64,000 nt of DNA, taken from NCBI GenBank assembly GCA_965263225.1, contig CBDHHG010000008.1, positions 248,001 to 312,000 of the forward strand. The letters run 5' to 3'. Below are positions 55,800 to 64,000 of the stretch, in pieces (the first letter of the stretch is position 1; each line of letters starts with the position of its first letter). Source of the stretch: DT-111 sp965263225 (lineage in GTDB: Bacteria; Bacteroidota; Bacteroidia; Chitinophagales; Saprospiraceae). A program made the translations under genes and the position numbers. The notes beneath the pieces were generated by a model. It was not told the DNA's origin, did not search any database, and was given only the letters and a program-made list of their open reading frames with translations.

Positions 55800-57842
55800 T
55801 CAATGTTCCTTACCCACCACAACCTTCCTTCTAATCATTCTCCCCGTCTCCGTTCTCAGCACTAATCCGTAGGTGCCCGATGGAATTCCCCGCAACCGGA
55901 GTACAGGATCGGTAAGGTCTGCCATAGTAAAGACGAGTTGACCTAAAAGGTCAAAGAGTTGAACTTGCACAATCTTTGTATGGTCAAATTCAATTTGGAA
56001 ATTGCCACTATTGGGATTTGGAAAAATCTTCATTTGATCGAATTGAACATCCTCAGTATTTACCGTTTCAATCGTGATGCTATTCGAAAGCGCAGTACAT
56101 CCTTCGGCAGAAGTGACCTCAAGTACATAAGTCCCATTTGCGTTAATCAGTAGGCTGTCACTTGTAGCATCTTCGATGACTTGTCCGTCTAGGAACCATT
56201 GGAGAAAGCCTTCGACCTCCTCCGTAATCAAGTAGGAACCAGATTGTGTGAGGATAGGACTTTCAGGAGCTGCTTGAATGACAAAATCGAAGGTATCCCT
56301 TAGATAAGCATAATGATAAACCAGCTCGTAAGCTCCCGGTGCAAGGCTGGCAGGATCAAGCTGTCCATTCTCAAAACCAGGCCCTTCGAAATAGCCACCT
56401 ACCAAGCTAGTCTTAGGCACTAAAGACCGATCATTTTGGCAAAATACGGTGTCAAGAAGTTCCAATTCTCCCAAAGGTGGATAGAGGTAGGGAACGTAAA
56501 AGGAGCGATAATTGATTATGGTTCCTTCATTTCGGTACCAGACCACTTGGCCCGTACTATCTACTTCCTGAATAGCACCCGTTCGCCCGAAGCTAGAGAG
56601 CATGTTGCCATTCTCTAACTTATAAGTGCTTCCAACAATGCCTGTGGATAACAAAGAATCAGCATCTTGTATAAATACCAGGCTGGCTATACCGGATACC
56701 GTATCCAGTTCAAATTCCATACCCCGGGAGAAAGATCCAGCTCCTTGATTGTCAAATACGGTATATCGATTGTTACCGATGCCCCAAAAGGTATGTTGGT
56801 TTTTAAACAAGGCGTCTGGAGGATCAATAGCGAAATCTCCATTTTTACCGAAAGTCCAAAGAATCTCTCCCGTCTCTCGGTGGATTTTGATGGCTTGATC
56901 CAAGGCATTTAAACTCATGAGATAATGCCCATCTACATCCTGGGCGATGCTATTGGCGTGGGTCCAATCTTCAGCTGGTTCCCCAAAAACCTGATCCCAA
57001 AAGGCTCCGGCATCCCTGCTAGTCAAAGGATCTAAATGATCAAAAATGCTCCATTGGCTAACGATTTCACCATCCGGGGCAATTTCAAGATAACCATCAC
57101 CTACCACGATGGCATCTGCTCGCCCACCTACACTACTTTTATCTACGGTTTGCCCTTCTGCAACTAGCAAGATCAGATTCCCTACATCATTGATGTACAT
57201 GTCGTGATGAATCTGAAAATTACCGGGGACATTGCTGATGTTAACTTTTTGAAGGGTATCACCAAAGAAATCGATTTCTATCATAGTTTGGCAATCTCCA
57301 TAGATTTGTAGGCTTGTGTTTCGATTACTAAAGTTATTACCGATACAGGGGCTACCGATTTCCTTCGTGTAGTCGTACCAAACAAGCTTGCCATTTCTGT
57401 CGAAAATCCGCACTTGTGTTGCTATATCCGGCCCACGAGCATCCGTCAATATATAACCGCTTGTGGAACTACTATCGTTGTAAAGAGAATCAGCTGCTTC
57501 GACAATATCCGTAGGAATAGCTGAGGTGGTAATCGTATAGGGCTCCGATACTACAGCGCCCTCATTAGTAAAGGCATGAATCCGAAGCTTGTAGTCCTTA
57601 AGTTGAGAAAGTCCGATTAGAATCAATTGATGCTGCGTCTTATTAAGACTGAGATTCGTATATTGGCCGTCGCCATATTCAAGATAAGCCGTACTGGTCT
57701 GGTCAGTTGTAAAGGATACCTGATACCGCAAAACATTCCCTGCCACTTGTTCAATTTCCACCCCCTGGATCACGATTTGTCCTTGCCCAAAGTAAGGAAG
57801 GAAGCATAGTAGTATACAGGATATTACTGAAGTTTTCTTCAT
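55800..57842 (-). CDS. Arylsulfotransferase-like (ASST) secreted protein with type IX sorting domain
   Basis: 680 residues: signal peptide (about 1-21), a fibronectin-like N-terminal domain (about 25-110), and an ASST-type beta-propeller (about 115-450). Propeller motifs include IHHDMYINDVGNLILL, DWTHANSIAQD and KNQHTFWGIGNNRYTVFDNQG. An Ig-like segment follows, then a C-terminal type IX sorting domain (MKIFPNPNSGNFQIEF to the end). ASST enzymes move sulfate from phenolic sulfates, and the histidines in HHD and HTF are of the kind used there. Secretion to the surface by type IX is expected. No sulfatase is nearby. Confidence 0.8.
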   Translation of the reverse strand: MKKTSVISCILLCFLPYFGQGQIVIQGVEIEQVAGNVLRYQVSFTTDQTSTAYLEYGDGQYTNLSLNKTQHQLILIGLSQLKDYKLRIHAFTNEGAVVSEPYTITTSAIPTDIVEAADSLYNDSSSTSGYILTDARGPDIATQVRIFDRNGKLVWYDYTKEIGSPCIGNNFSNRNTSLQIYGDCQTMIEIDFFGDTLQKVNISNVPGNFQIHHDMYINDVGNLILLVAEGQTVDKSSVGGRADAIVVGDGYLEIAPDGEIVSQWSIFDHLDPLTSRDAGAFWDQVFGEPAEDWTHANSIAQDVDGHYLMSLNALDQAIKIHRETGEILWTFGKNGDFAIDPPDALFKNQHTFWGIGNNRYTVFDNQGAGSFSRGMEFELDTVSGIASLVFIQDADSLLSTGIVGSTYKLENGNMLSSFGRTGAIQEVDSTGQVVWYRNEGTIINYRSFYVPYLYPPLGELELLDTVFCQNDRSLVPKTSLVGGYFEGPGFENGQLDPASLAPGAYELVYHYAYLRDTFDFVIQAAPESPILTQSGSYLITEEVEGFLQWFLDGQVIEDATSDSLLINANGTYVLEVTSAEGCTALSNSITIETVNTEDVQFDQMKIFPNPNSGNFQIEFDHTKIVQVQLFDLLGQLVFTMADLTDPVLRLRGIPSGTYGLVLRTETGRMIRRKVVVGKEH

Positions 57843-58076
57843 ATGATCTAGATGTTGTCTGTTGGCTTGCTAACAATAGTAGCACAGCTATAAATAAAGC
57901 ATGGATTAAGCACCACAAAACTACGTGCAAAGCCCCAGAATTAAAGGAAATTTGCTACATTTATAAACTAGAAAGGTCACCTGAATTACATAAAAAACAC
58001 CTTAAATATTTGTTTTTTTAATGATATGCTAACCCTAATAAATTGTATACAGAATAGGAAGATATTTGTTGGTTGT

Positions 58077-59852
58077 ATGCATTGGACCAGTAACTTTTTC
58101 TTCTACTGCTTAATCAGCGGACTCGCCCTACATTTTTCGCCAACCCAACTCGCTGGACAAACCTTCTTTATAGATAGAGCCTCTGAGCAGGGGATTAACC
58201 ACTACTATGGGCAGGGTGCTGCTGGTGGGGGGGTAAGTTTTGTGGATTTTGATCAGGACGGCTGGGACGATCTAACAATGGCTAGCCAAGAGGGTAATAC
58301 CGTAGCTTTCTATCGAAATGTAAACGGAGTATTCACTCTAATCACGCCCTTGGTATCCAATCTAGACGAGGTGAAGCAAGTCCTTTGGATAGATATCGAC
58401 AATGATGGCGACAAGGACCTTTTTCTGACTTCCATAAATGCGGTAAATCGTTTGTACGAGAACCTAGGAAATCTTCAGCTCAAGGACATTACTGAGGAAG
58501 CCGGATTGTTAATGGAGCCGACGGATAGCTACGGAGCATGTATGGCAGATATTGATCGTGATGGCTGGATAGACATATACGTCACGGAGCGGTCGCTAAA
58601 CTTCAATTCTAATCGGAATTACCTGTATCGGAATCTAGGCAATAATACTTTTGAGGAAGTAGCAGAAGCATGGGGACTTGATGATCCCGAAAAAGCTCCA
58701 TTCTTTGCCGCATTTTTTGATATGAATAATGACAATTGGCCGGATGTGTACCTTGCCCAGGATAAAAGTCAAGGAAATACACTGCTGTTGCACCAAGGAA
58801 CAGAAAACAGCTATGCTGACATTTCGGTAGCTGCCTCAGCCAATCTTATTATGAATGCAATGGGCATAGCTGTTGGAGATCATAATTGCGATGGTTGGCA
58901 GGATCTATATATCTCCAACACGCCGCATGGTAATGCACTATTGACTAATAATCAAGTGGGCGGTTTCATCGAGCAGGCCGAAGCCACTGGAACGACCTTC
59001 AATGGTACTGCCTGGGGAACCCACTTTTTAGATGCCGACAATGATGGTTTTGAAGATCTCTATGTCAGTGGGATGGCCGTGGGGACCGATGTAGTATCTA
59101 GCGCATTTTACTACAATGATCAACAAGGAAGCTTTTATGTGGATGAGGCGGGCTTTGTTGGAGATACGGTTAGTAGCTACGGGAATGCGGTTGGAGATTA
59201 TAACAATGATGGAAATCTCGATATTTTAGTCGTGAATACAACTGCTTTCCCTGCTCAGTTGTGGTCTAATGAAGGTACCCAAAACCAGTCGTGGTTGAAG
59301 ATTGAATTGGAGGGAGTAATCAGTAATCGAGAAGGAATTGGGGCTAGGATAGATCTTTACCAAGCGGGACATTACCAGATGCGCTATCACCACGGAGGAA
59401 TGGGATATTTAGGTCAAAATAGTGCACGCTTACATTTTGGGATAGGGGAGAGTTTATTAATTGATTCCTTGATGGTCACCTGGCCAACTGGACATATTGA
59501 TCGCTTCTATGAGATCGTGTCCAACCAATTGTTGAATATTCAAGAAGGAAGCTCCACTGAAGGGGAAATTGAGGTTGACAATGTGCTGATTTCCAATGCG
59601 GAAGAGTTAGTTGAACAAACTTCCTGGAAAGTGTTCCCAAATCCGGCGCAAGACCGGATATTCGTTCGATATGAAGCGGGAAGTGGTGCGGAATTGGCCA
59701 TTTATGATCTTAGAGGACAACTGCTACAAAAGGAGAAAATGGGAAGAGGTACATCAGAATTTCTACTTCGGAATCTGGTGGCAGGAACTTACATCATACA
59801 GCTAGAGGAGGCAGGAACAAGCCAGTATCGTAAACTAGTAATTCTTCCGTGA
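58077..59852 (+). CDS. FG-GAP/VCBS repeat protein with ASPIC/UnbV and type IX sorting domains
   Basis: A secreted beta-propeller protein of about 590 residues. Calcium-binding FG-GAP loops recur: DFDQDGWDDL, DIDNDGDKDLFL, DIDRDGWIDIYV, DMNNDNWPDVYL, DHNCDGWQDLYI, DADNDGFEDLYV and DYNNDGNLDILV. An ASPIC/UnbV domain follows (NREGIGARIDLY), and the C-terminus is a type IX sorting domain (VFPNPAQDRIFVRYE). An in-frame ATG at 58026 would add 17 residues, and ATG 58077 places the signal peptide correctly. Surface adhesion or binding is the usual guess for this group. It is divergent from the ASST-like gene. Confidence 0.85.
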   Translation: MHWTSNFFFYCLISGLALHFSPTQLAGQTFFIDRASEQGINHYYGQGAAGGGVSFVDFDQDGWDDLTMASQEGNTVAFYRNVNGVFTLITPLVSNLDEVKQVLWIDIDNDGDKDLFLTSINAVNRLYENLGNLQLKDITEEAGLLMEPTDSYGACMADIDRDGWIDIYVTERSLNFNSNRNYLYRNLGNNTFEEVAEAWGLDDPEKAPFFAAFFDMNNDNWPDVYLAQDKSQGNTLLLHQGTENSYADISVAASANLIMNAMGIAVGDHNCDGWQDLYISNTPHGNALLTNNQVGGFIEQAEATGTTFNGTAWGTHFLDADNDGFEDLYVSGMAVGTDVVSSAFYYNDQQGSFYVDEAGFVGDTVSSYGNAVGDYNNDGNLDILVVNTTAFPAQLWSNEGTQNQSWLKIELEGVISNREGIGARIDLYQAGHYQMRYHHGGMGYLGQNSARLHFGIGESLLIDSLMVTWPTGHIDRFYEIVSNQLLNIQEGSSTEGEIEVDNVLISNAEELVEQTSWKVFPNPAQDRIFVRYEAGSGAELAIYDLRGQLLQKEKMGRGTSEFLLRNLVAGTYIIQLEEAGTSQYRKLVILP

Positions 59853-59861
59853 TCCTATAGC

Positions 59862-60320
59862 TTACTTTTTAATCGTAACCGTATATGTATAAGGAGAGGA
59901 TTTGGTCTTCTGGCTAGAACTTTTTGAGGAAGATGTTGTATAATGATAATTATACCTAGGGCTAGGGGAGGTCTCCTGTTTCGGTTTGCTTTTCTGTTTT
60001 GGTAGGCGAAAATGAATCTGGATATTGAGGTGATGTAGAACCTTAACCCCTCTGTTACTGGGCACTTCGAATTCCAATAAACTTACCACTCGTTCGGCTT
60101 CCTCATCACAGCCATATCCGAGGCCAGAAATTACCTTGGTTTCTATCACTTTACCTTTATGATTGACGGTATACTTCAACACCACGGTTCCCTCTATTTT
60201 TTCTGTTAAGGCCTCCGAAGGGTATTTAAGGTTCTGGGTAATAAAGAGTTGCAATGCCTTTTTTCCACCTGGATAAATAGGCTTCTTAATGAAGTGTTTA
60301 TCTTTTTTCTCCTTTTGCAT
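59862..60320 (-). CDS. Stand-alone TonB C-terminal-domain protein
   Basis: 152 residues. The TonB C-terminal domain occupies about 15-108: PIYPGGKKALQLFITQNLKYP, IEGTVVLKYTVNHKGKV, a VISGLGYGCDEEAERVV helix, then a closing strand. A lysine, serine and threonine-rich tail follows. Normal TonB has an N-terminal membrane helix and proline linker, and neither is present here. There is also no signal peptide. It could be cytoplasmic, a fragment, or a domain used outside transport. It ends 9 bp from the convergent FG-GAP gene. Confidence 0.75.
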   Translation of the reverse strand: MQKEKKDKHFIKKPIYPGGKKALQLFITQNLKYPSEALTEKIEGTVVLKYTVNHKGKVIETKVISGLGYGCDEEAERVVSLLEFEVPSNRGVKVLHHLNIQIHFRLPKQKSKPKQETSPSPRYNYHYTTSSSKSSSQKTKSSPYTYTVTIKK

Positions 60321-60438
60321 ACTAAATTAGGCTCTAATCACGTCTTGGCTAAGCGCCTTAACAAGCCACAAAATAATCCTTTTTTTAGAATATCTTATTC
60401 TTGCAATTGAGAGCCTGGATTTGTATATTGATTAGCAT

Positions 60439-61341
60439 ATGATGAAAGAGAGTTTCTTGAGATACCTGGAGCATGAAAAACGATTTTCACCTCACACCCT
60501 CACGGCCTATCGAACGGACTTAGAGCAGTTCCTCCAGTTCTTAGATACAACTTTCGATATTCAGTCTCCAAGCGAAGTAACGCATACCCAGGTACGATCT
60601 TGGACAGTGGAGCTCTTGAATCAAGGGAGAAGCACTAGCTCCATTAACAGAAAACTGTCTACCTTAAAGACTTTTTACCGCTTTTTACAAAGACGACATG
60701 CATTGGATAAAAATCCAATGCTGAAGGTACTTTCGCCCAAAACGGGTAAGCGATTGCCGCATGTAGTACGAGTGGATGAATTGAATAAACTCTTCGAGCA
60801 ACTTACGTTTCCGGATACTTATGAAGGGTATCGAGATCGAACGCTTCTGGAATTGTTGTACCATACAGGGATGCGAAGATCGGAGTTGATCAATTTAAAG
60901 ATTGCGGATATTGATATTTCTCATCATACACTAAAGGTGTTGGGGAAGGGAAATAAGGAAAGACTCATCCCCTTTGGACAGGGTTTGGCCAAGCTCCTGC
61001 TAGCTTTTATCGAACTGCGCCAACAGACGTTTGGCGAATCCATGTACCCGCATCTCTTATTAACGAAGCAAGGAAAACCGCTATATCCAAAGGCGGTTTA
61101 TAATATCGTTCGCAAATACCTGACAACCGTCAGTACGGTAGAAAAGAAAAGCCCGCACGTTTTGCGACACTCTTTTGCCACTCACCTTTCCGACAATGGG
61201 GCAGATTTAAATGCCATCAAAGCACTTCTTGGACACGCTAACTTAGCAGCCACACAGATCTACACACACAATTCTATTGAGAAACTAAAAAAAGTATACG
61301 AGTCTGCACATCCCAAGGCTCAGTTGGATAAGGACAACTAA
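60439..61341 (+). CDS. XerC/XerD-type tyrosine recombinase
   Basis: A 300-residue site-specific recombinase with an N-terminal core-binding SAM-like domain (about 1-90) and a catalytic domain with all residues in place. These are R146 (HTGMRRSEL), K around 170-173, H240 and R243 (HVLRHSFATHL), H266 (LLGHANL) and the nucleophile Y275 (TQIYTHNS). Its length and its neighbours (hpf, tRNAs, tuf) indicate the housekeeping chromosome-dimer recombinase rather than a mobile-element integrase. XerC and XerD cannot be separated here by eye. Confidence 0.9.
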   Translation: MMKESFLRYLEHEKRFSPHTLTAYRTDLEQFLQFLDTTFDIQSPSEVTHTQVRSWTVELLNQGRSTSSINRKLSTLKTFYRFLQRRHALDKNPMLKVLSPKTGKRLPHVVRVDELNKLFEQLTFPDTYEGYRDRTLLELLYHTGMRRSELINLKIADIDISHHTLKVLGKGNKERLIPFGQGLAKLLLAFIELRQQTFGESMYPHLLLTKQGKPLYPKAVYNIVRKYLTTVSTVEKKSPHVLRHSFATHLSDNGADLNAIKALLGHANLAATQIYTHNSIEKLKKVYESAHPKAQLDKDN

Positions 61342-61404
61342 GCCTAAAAATACTTTGCAAGGGGTGTGTAGTGGTAACTATTACTTCATTAAAAATTAAT
61401 GCCT

Positions 61405-61698
61405 ATGAAAGTGTACACCGAATCGGTCCAGTTTAAAGCAGATCGTAAGTTGCTTGATTTCATTGAGAAGAAGTTGAACAAGATGGATCACTATTTTGAT
61501 CGTATCATCGACGCTAGGGTTACCCTTAAACTGGAAAATGCAGGACAAATCAAGGATAAGATTGCCGAGGTTAGGCTAAAGGTTCCTGGTGATGTCCTAG
61601 TCGTCAAAGAAAGTCAACGAACTTTCGAGGCATCCATTGATGAGGCAGTCGACGTACTGAAGCGACAGCTCATTAAATTCAAAGAGAAAGCCAAGTAA
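61405..61698 (+). CDS. hpf: Ribosome hibernation-promoting factor, short HPF/RaiA type
   Basis: A small protein of about 97 residues with the HPF beta-alpha-beta fold: VYTESVQFKADRKLLDFIEKK, LNKMDHYFDRIIDARVTL and a C-terminal helix with SIDEAVDVLKRQLIKFK. It binds 30S in slow growth and protects idle ribosomes. ATG 61399 would add two residues; ATG 61405 (MKVYTES) matches the family better. It lies 63 bp after the xer gene, an arrangement common in Bacteroidota. Confidence 0.88.
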   Translation: MKVYTESVQFKADRKLLDFIEKKLNKMDHYFDRIIDARVTLKLENAGQIKDKIAEVRLKVPGDVLVVKESQRTFEASIDEAVDVLKRQLIKFKEKAK

Positions 61699-61980
61699 AT
61701 GAAAATGGTCCTTTCGAGGTGCCTAGCGTATGACTGAGCCTTTTTTCCTACCTAAACGATCAGAACGAGAGTCATATCAATAAGGTACTACGGAGGGACC
61801 TTAATCTTATCTTCAACTAAGTCTCACCATTCTCATAATTTTCTTACATTTGTCCTCGCTTTAGAAAAGTGGTTGAGGAGGAAAAGACCTAATACAAGCC
61901 AATTAATGGCCACTTAAAAGCTCTGAATTCTTTCGTTGATTCAAGCCAAGCTTTTTCTGGAAAAATTTTCAAACATGTTT

Positions 61981-62009
61981 TTTGTTTTTCAGGAAAAGTA
62001 ATATCTTTG
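61981..62009 (+). promoter_or_regulatory. Promoter of the tRNA-tuf operon
   Basis: TTTG (61981-61984), a 17-bp spacer and TATCTTTG (62002-62009) match the Bacteroidota -33/-7 consensus, the -7 exactly. It lies in the 522-bp gap between hpf and the first tRNA, where no gene is seen. It should drive the four tRNAs and tuf together. Confidence 0.6.
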
Positions 62010-62220
62010 CAATCGCTTTTTGAGAGGAGGTGCACTTACAAAGGTAAAAGACCGACAAAAAGCGTTTTGAAATGTGGGTGTTTTAGCATTGATGAAGCTG
62101 TAAAAACCAAGCACTTAGGCTTATATTATTCAGCCAGGAACTTTTTGGCTTAGAAATACATATATATAGGTGTTCAAAAGTATTTCTTCGAGAATATAGA
62201 TGATCACTCAAGCCTTAAAT

Positions 62221-62294
62221 GCCAGCATAGCTCAGTTGGCCAGAGCAGCTGATTTGTAATCAGCGGGTCGGGGGTTCGAATCCCTCTGCTGGCT
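62221..62294 (+). tRNA. tRNA-Thr (anticodon TGT)
   Basis: A 74-nt cloverleaf. Acceptor GCCAGCA pairs with TGCTGGC, anticodon stem GCTGA pairs with TCAGC with loop TTTGTAA, and the T-arm carries GGTTCGAATCC. CCA is not encoded. Confidence 0.95.
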
Positions 62295-62404
62295 CAACAT
62301 CAGCTCATCGCTAGGTACACTATTTTACCTTTACGGAATTCGTAAGTAATTCGTGTTACCAAAAGAGCTAAAACAAATCAAGCTATATCGCTATAGTTTG
62401 ATCG

Positions 62405-62487
62405 GGGGGCGCGCCGGAGTTGGAGAGCCGGGGCAGACTGTAAATCTGTTGTCTACGACTGAATAGGTTCGAATCCTATCGCCCCCA
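62405..62487 (+). tRNA. tRNA-Tyr (anticodon GTA)
   Basis: An 83-nt class II tRNA. Acceptor GGGGGCG pairs with CGCCCCC, the anticodon loop has CTGTAAA, a long variable arm is present, and the T-arm has GGTTCGAATCC. Confidence 0.95.
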
Positions 62488-62582
62488 CTCTTTAATGAGT
62501 GGTGTATAATTATTAATGTATAATTAGAAATAGTCAAATTGATCACATTGGTAATTCAGCATGATTCATTAGGAACTAATAA

Positions 62583-62655
62583 GCAGGCGTAGCTCAGTTG
62601 GTAGAGCATCAGCCTTCCAAGCTGAGGGTCGCGGGTTCGAGTCTCGTCGCCTGCT
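62583..62655 (+). tRNA. tRNA-Gly (anticodon TCC)
   Basis: A 73-nt cloverleaf. Acceptor GCAGGCG pairs with CGCCTGC, the anticodon loop is CTTCCAA, and the T-arm has GGTTCGAGTC. Confidence 0.95.
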
Positions 62656-62679
62656 CATTTTTCTGCTTACCGCGGAATT

Positions 62680-62751
<72 letters not shown>

Positions 62752-62801
62752 CCATGAAATTTTTAATTTAATAAACTTCATATCTAAAAACTAGATTACC
62801 G

Positions 62802-63998
62802 ATGGCTAAGGAAACATTTGAACGGAATAAGCCTCACTTGAATATCGGTACTATCGGCCACGTAGACCACGGTAAGACCACGCTGACAGCCGCTATTACC
62901 TATACACTGTCTAAGCAGGGGCTTGCTGAGAAAAAAGACTATGACTCTATCGATGCCGCTCCCGAGGAAAAAGAGAGAGGTATTACGATTAATACAGCCC
63001 ACGTTGAATACGAAACTGTAAATCGTCACTACGCACACGTAGATTGTCCTGGTCACGCTGACTATGTGAAAAACATGGTTACAGGTGCGGCCCAGATGGA
63101 CGGAGCTATTCTTGTTGTGGCTGCCACAGATGGTCCTATGCCACAAACTCGTGAACACATCCTTTTGGCTCGTCAGGTAGGTGTGCCTAAGATTGTTGTT
63201 TTCATGAACAAGGTTGACCTTGTTGACGACGAAGAGATGTTGGAATTGGTAGAAATGGAAGTTCGTGAGTTGTTGGATCAATACGAATTTGACGGCGATA
63301 ACTCTTCTGTAATTCAAGGTTCTGCTTTGAAGGCGCTAGAAGATGACGAAGATGCAGCTGCTAAGATCATGGAATTGATGGAAGCGGTTGACAATGATGT
63401 GCCAGAACCAGAACGTGCTGTTGATAAGCCTTTCTTGATGCCTATTGAGGATGTATTTTCTATCACAGGTCGTGGTACAGTAGCTACTGGACGTATCGAG
63501 CGTGGTGTAATCAATACGGGTGATCCAGTAGAGATTGTAGGTATGATGAAAGAAGGTGATAAGCCTTTGACTTCAGTAGTAACTGGTGTTGAGATGTTCC
63601 GTAAGATCTTAACGCGTGGTGAAGCTGGTGATAACGCAGGTATCCTACTTCGTGGTATTGACAAGGAGTCGATCAAGCGTGGAATGGTAATCTGTGCACC
63701 TAAGTCAGTTAACCCACACAAACACTTCAAGTGCGAGGTGTATGTGCTAGGTAAAGATGAAGGTGGACGTCACACTCCATTCTTTAACGGATACCGTCCT
63801 CAGTTCTACTTCCGTACCACAGACGTAACTGGAGATGTACATCTTCCAGAAGGTGTAGAAATGGTAATGCCTGGTGATAACGTTTCACTTGAAGTGAAAT
63901 TGATCAACAGTATCGCCATGGAAAAAGGTCTTCGCTTCGCGATTCGTGAAGGTGGCCGTACAGTAGGTGCCGGTCAGGTTACTGAGATTATCGAATAA
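62802..63998 (+). CDS. tuf: Elongation factor Tu
   Basis: A complete 398-residue GTPase carrying aminoacyl-tRNA to the ribosome. G motifs are present: GHVDHGKTT (18-26 region), DCPGHADYVKNM and MNKVDLVDD; effector region residues RGITINTAHVEYE and domains II and III follow to the end (GAGQVTEIIE). It lies 50 bp after tRNA-Thr(GGT) in the order Thr-Tyr-Gly-Thr-tuf, as in the E. coli tufB operon. The window ends two bases after the stop codon. Codon use is strongly biased, as expected for a highly expressed gene. Confidence 0.98.
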   Translation: MAKETFERNKPHLNIGTIGHVDHGKTTLTAAITYTLSKQGLAEKKDYDSIDAAPEEKERGITINTAHVEYETVNRHYAHVDCPGHADYVKNMVTGAAQMDGAILVVAATDGPMPQTREHILLARQVGVPKIVVFMNKVDLVDDEEMLELVEMEVRELLDQYEFDGDNSSVIQGSALKALEDDEDAAAKIMELMEAVDNDVPEPERAVDKPFLMPIEDVFSITGRGTVATGRIERGVINTGDPVEIVGMMKEGDKPLTSVVTGVEMFRKILTRGEAGDNAGILLRGIDKESIKRGMVICAPKSVNPHKHFKCEVYVLGKDEGGRHTPFFNGYRPQFYFRTTDVTGDVHLPEGVEMVMPGDNVSLEVKLINSIAMEKGLRFAIREGGRTVGAGQVTEIIE

Positions 63999-64000
63999 TA

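Noticed and set aside
60439..61341. Tyrosine recombinase as sign of an integrated element
   Set aside because: Length, sequence and neighbours (hpf, tRNA-tuf) are those of the housekeeping Xer gene; no att repeats were seen at the tRNAs.
62796..63317. 173-codon frame antisense to tuf
   Set aside because: Shadow of a strongly codon-biased gene; such long antisense frames are usual opposite tuf.

Overview
The window looks like a chromosome segment from a marine or aquatic Bacteroidota, most likely of the Saprospiria/Lewinella type. The grounds are large FtsX/MacB-type permeases in tandem, a SusC/SusD pair, C-terminal type IX secretion sorting domains, LytS/LytTR two-component genes, promoters of the Bacteroidota TAnnTTTG type and moderate GC. 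Taxonomy is inferred from gene families and not from a marker phylogeny.

Layout. 1-13.1 kb: five tandem FtsX-type permeases of about 800-830 residues with no ATPase in view. 13.4-15.4 kb: a TlpA-like thioredoxin protein whose signal peptide lies in another frame, then a SRPBCC protein. 15.4-19.3 kb: an RNA-repair island, with rtcB divergent from a WYL-domain regulator across a perfect 24-bp palindrome. rtcB is flanked by two matching inverted stem-loops. Downstream are a ~100-nt hairpin and the wreck of a DUF2828-like (TROVE/vWA-like) gene that has lost its middle. 19.4-21.9 kb: a sixth FtsX permease. 22-23.6 kb: a small unknown protein, a leaderless amidase and a dead formylglycine-generating-enzyme-like gene. 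24-28.8 kb: a TonB-dependent receptor, a periplasmic TPR-like protein and a LytS/LytTR pair, all in one direction. 28.8-35.6 kb, minus strand: TetR-GNAT-rsgA, alaS, and an ECF sigma factor overlapping an OmpA-domain membrane protein.

36-43.7 kb: M23 peptidase, CapA-like protein, a Rieske/glutamate-synthase fusion, a hybrid histidine kinase, mgsA and a DUF2911 protein. 44-48.5 kb, minus strand: a sodium:solute symporter with a 48-residue membrane protein upstream, then cdsA with a CPBP protease. 48.7-55.7 kb: pdxJ, then a susC-susD-lipoprotein operon. 55.8-60.3 kb: an arylsulfotransferase-like and an ASPIC/UnbV-FG-GAP protein, both with type IX sorting domains, and a stand-alone TonB C-terminal domain. 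60.4-64 kb: xer recombinase, hpf, four tRNAs (Thr, Tyr, Gly, Thr) and tuf, the classical tRNA-tufB order.

The least ordinary part is the rtcB island. It combines an RNA ligase variant, a WYL regulator with an obvious operator, two structured RNA candidates and a freshly broken partner gene. Promoters, operators and terminators were called by eye from consensus or inverted repeats, and no database search was run.
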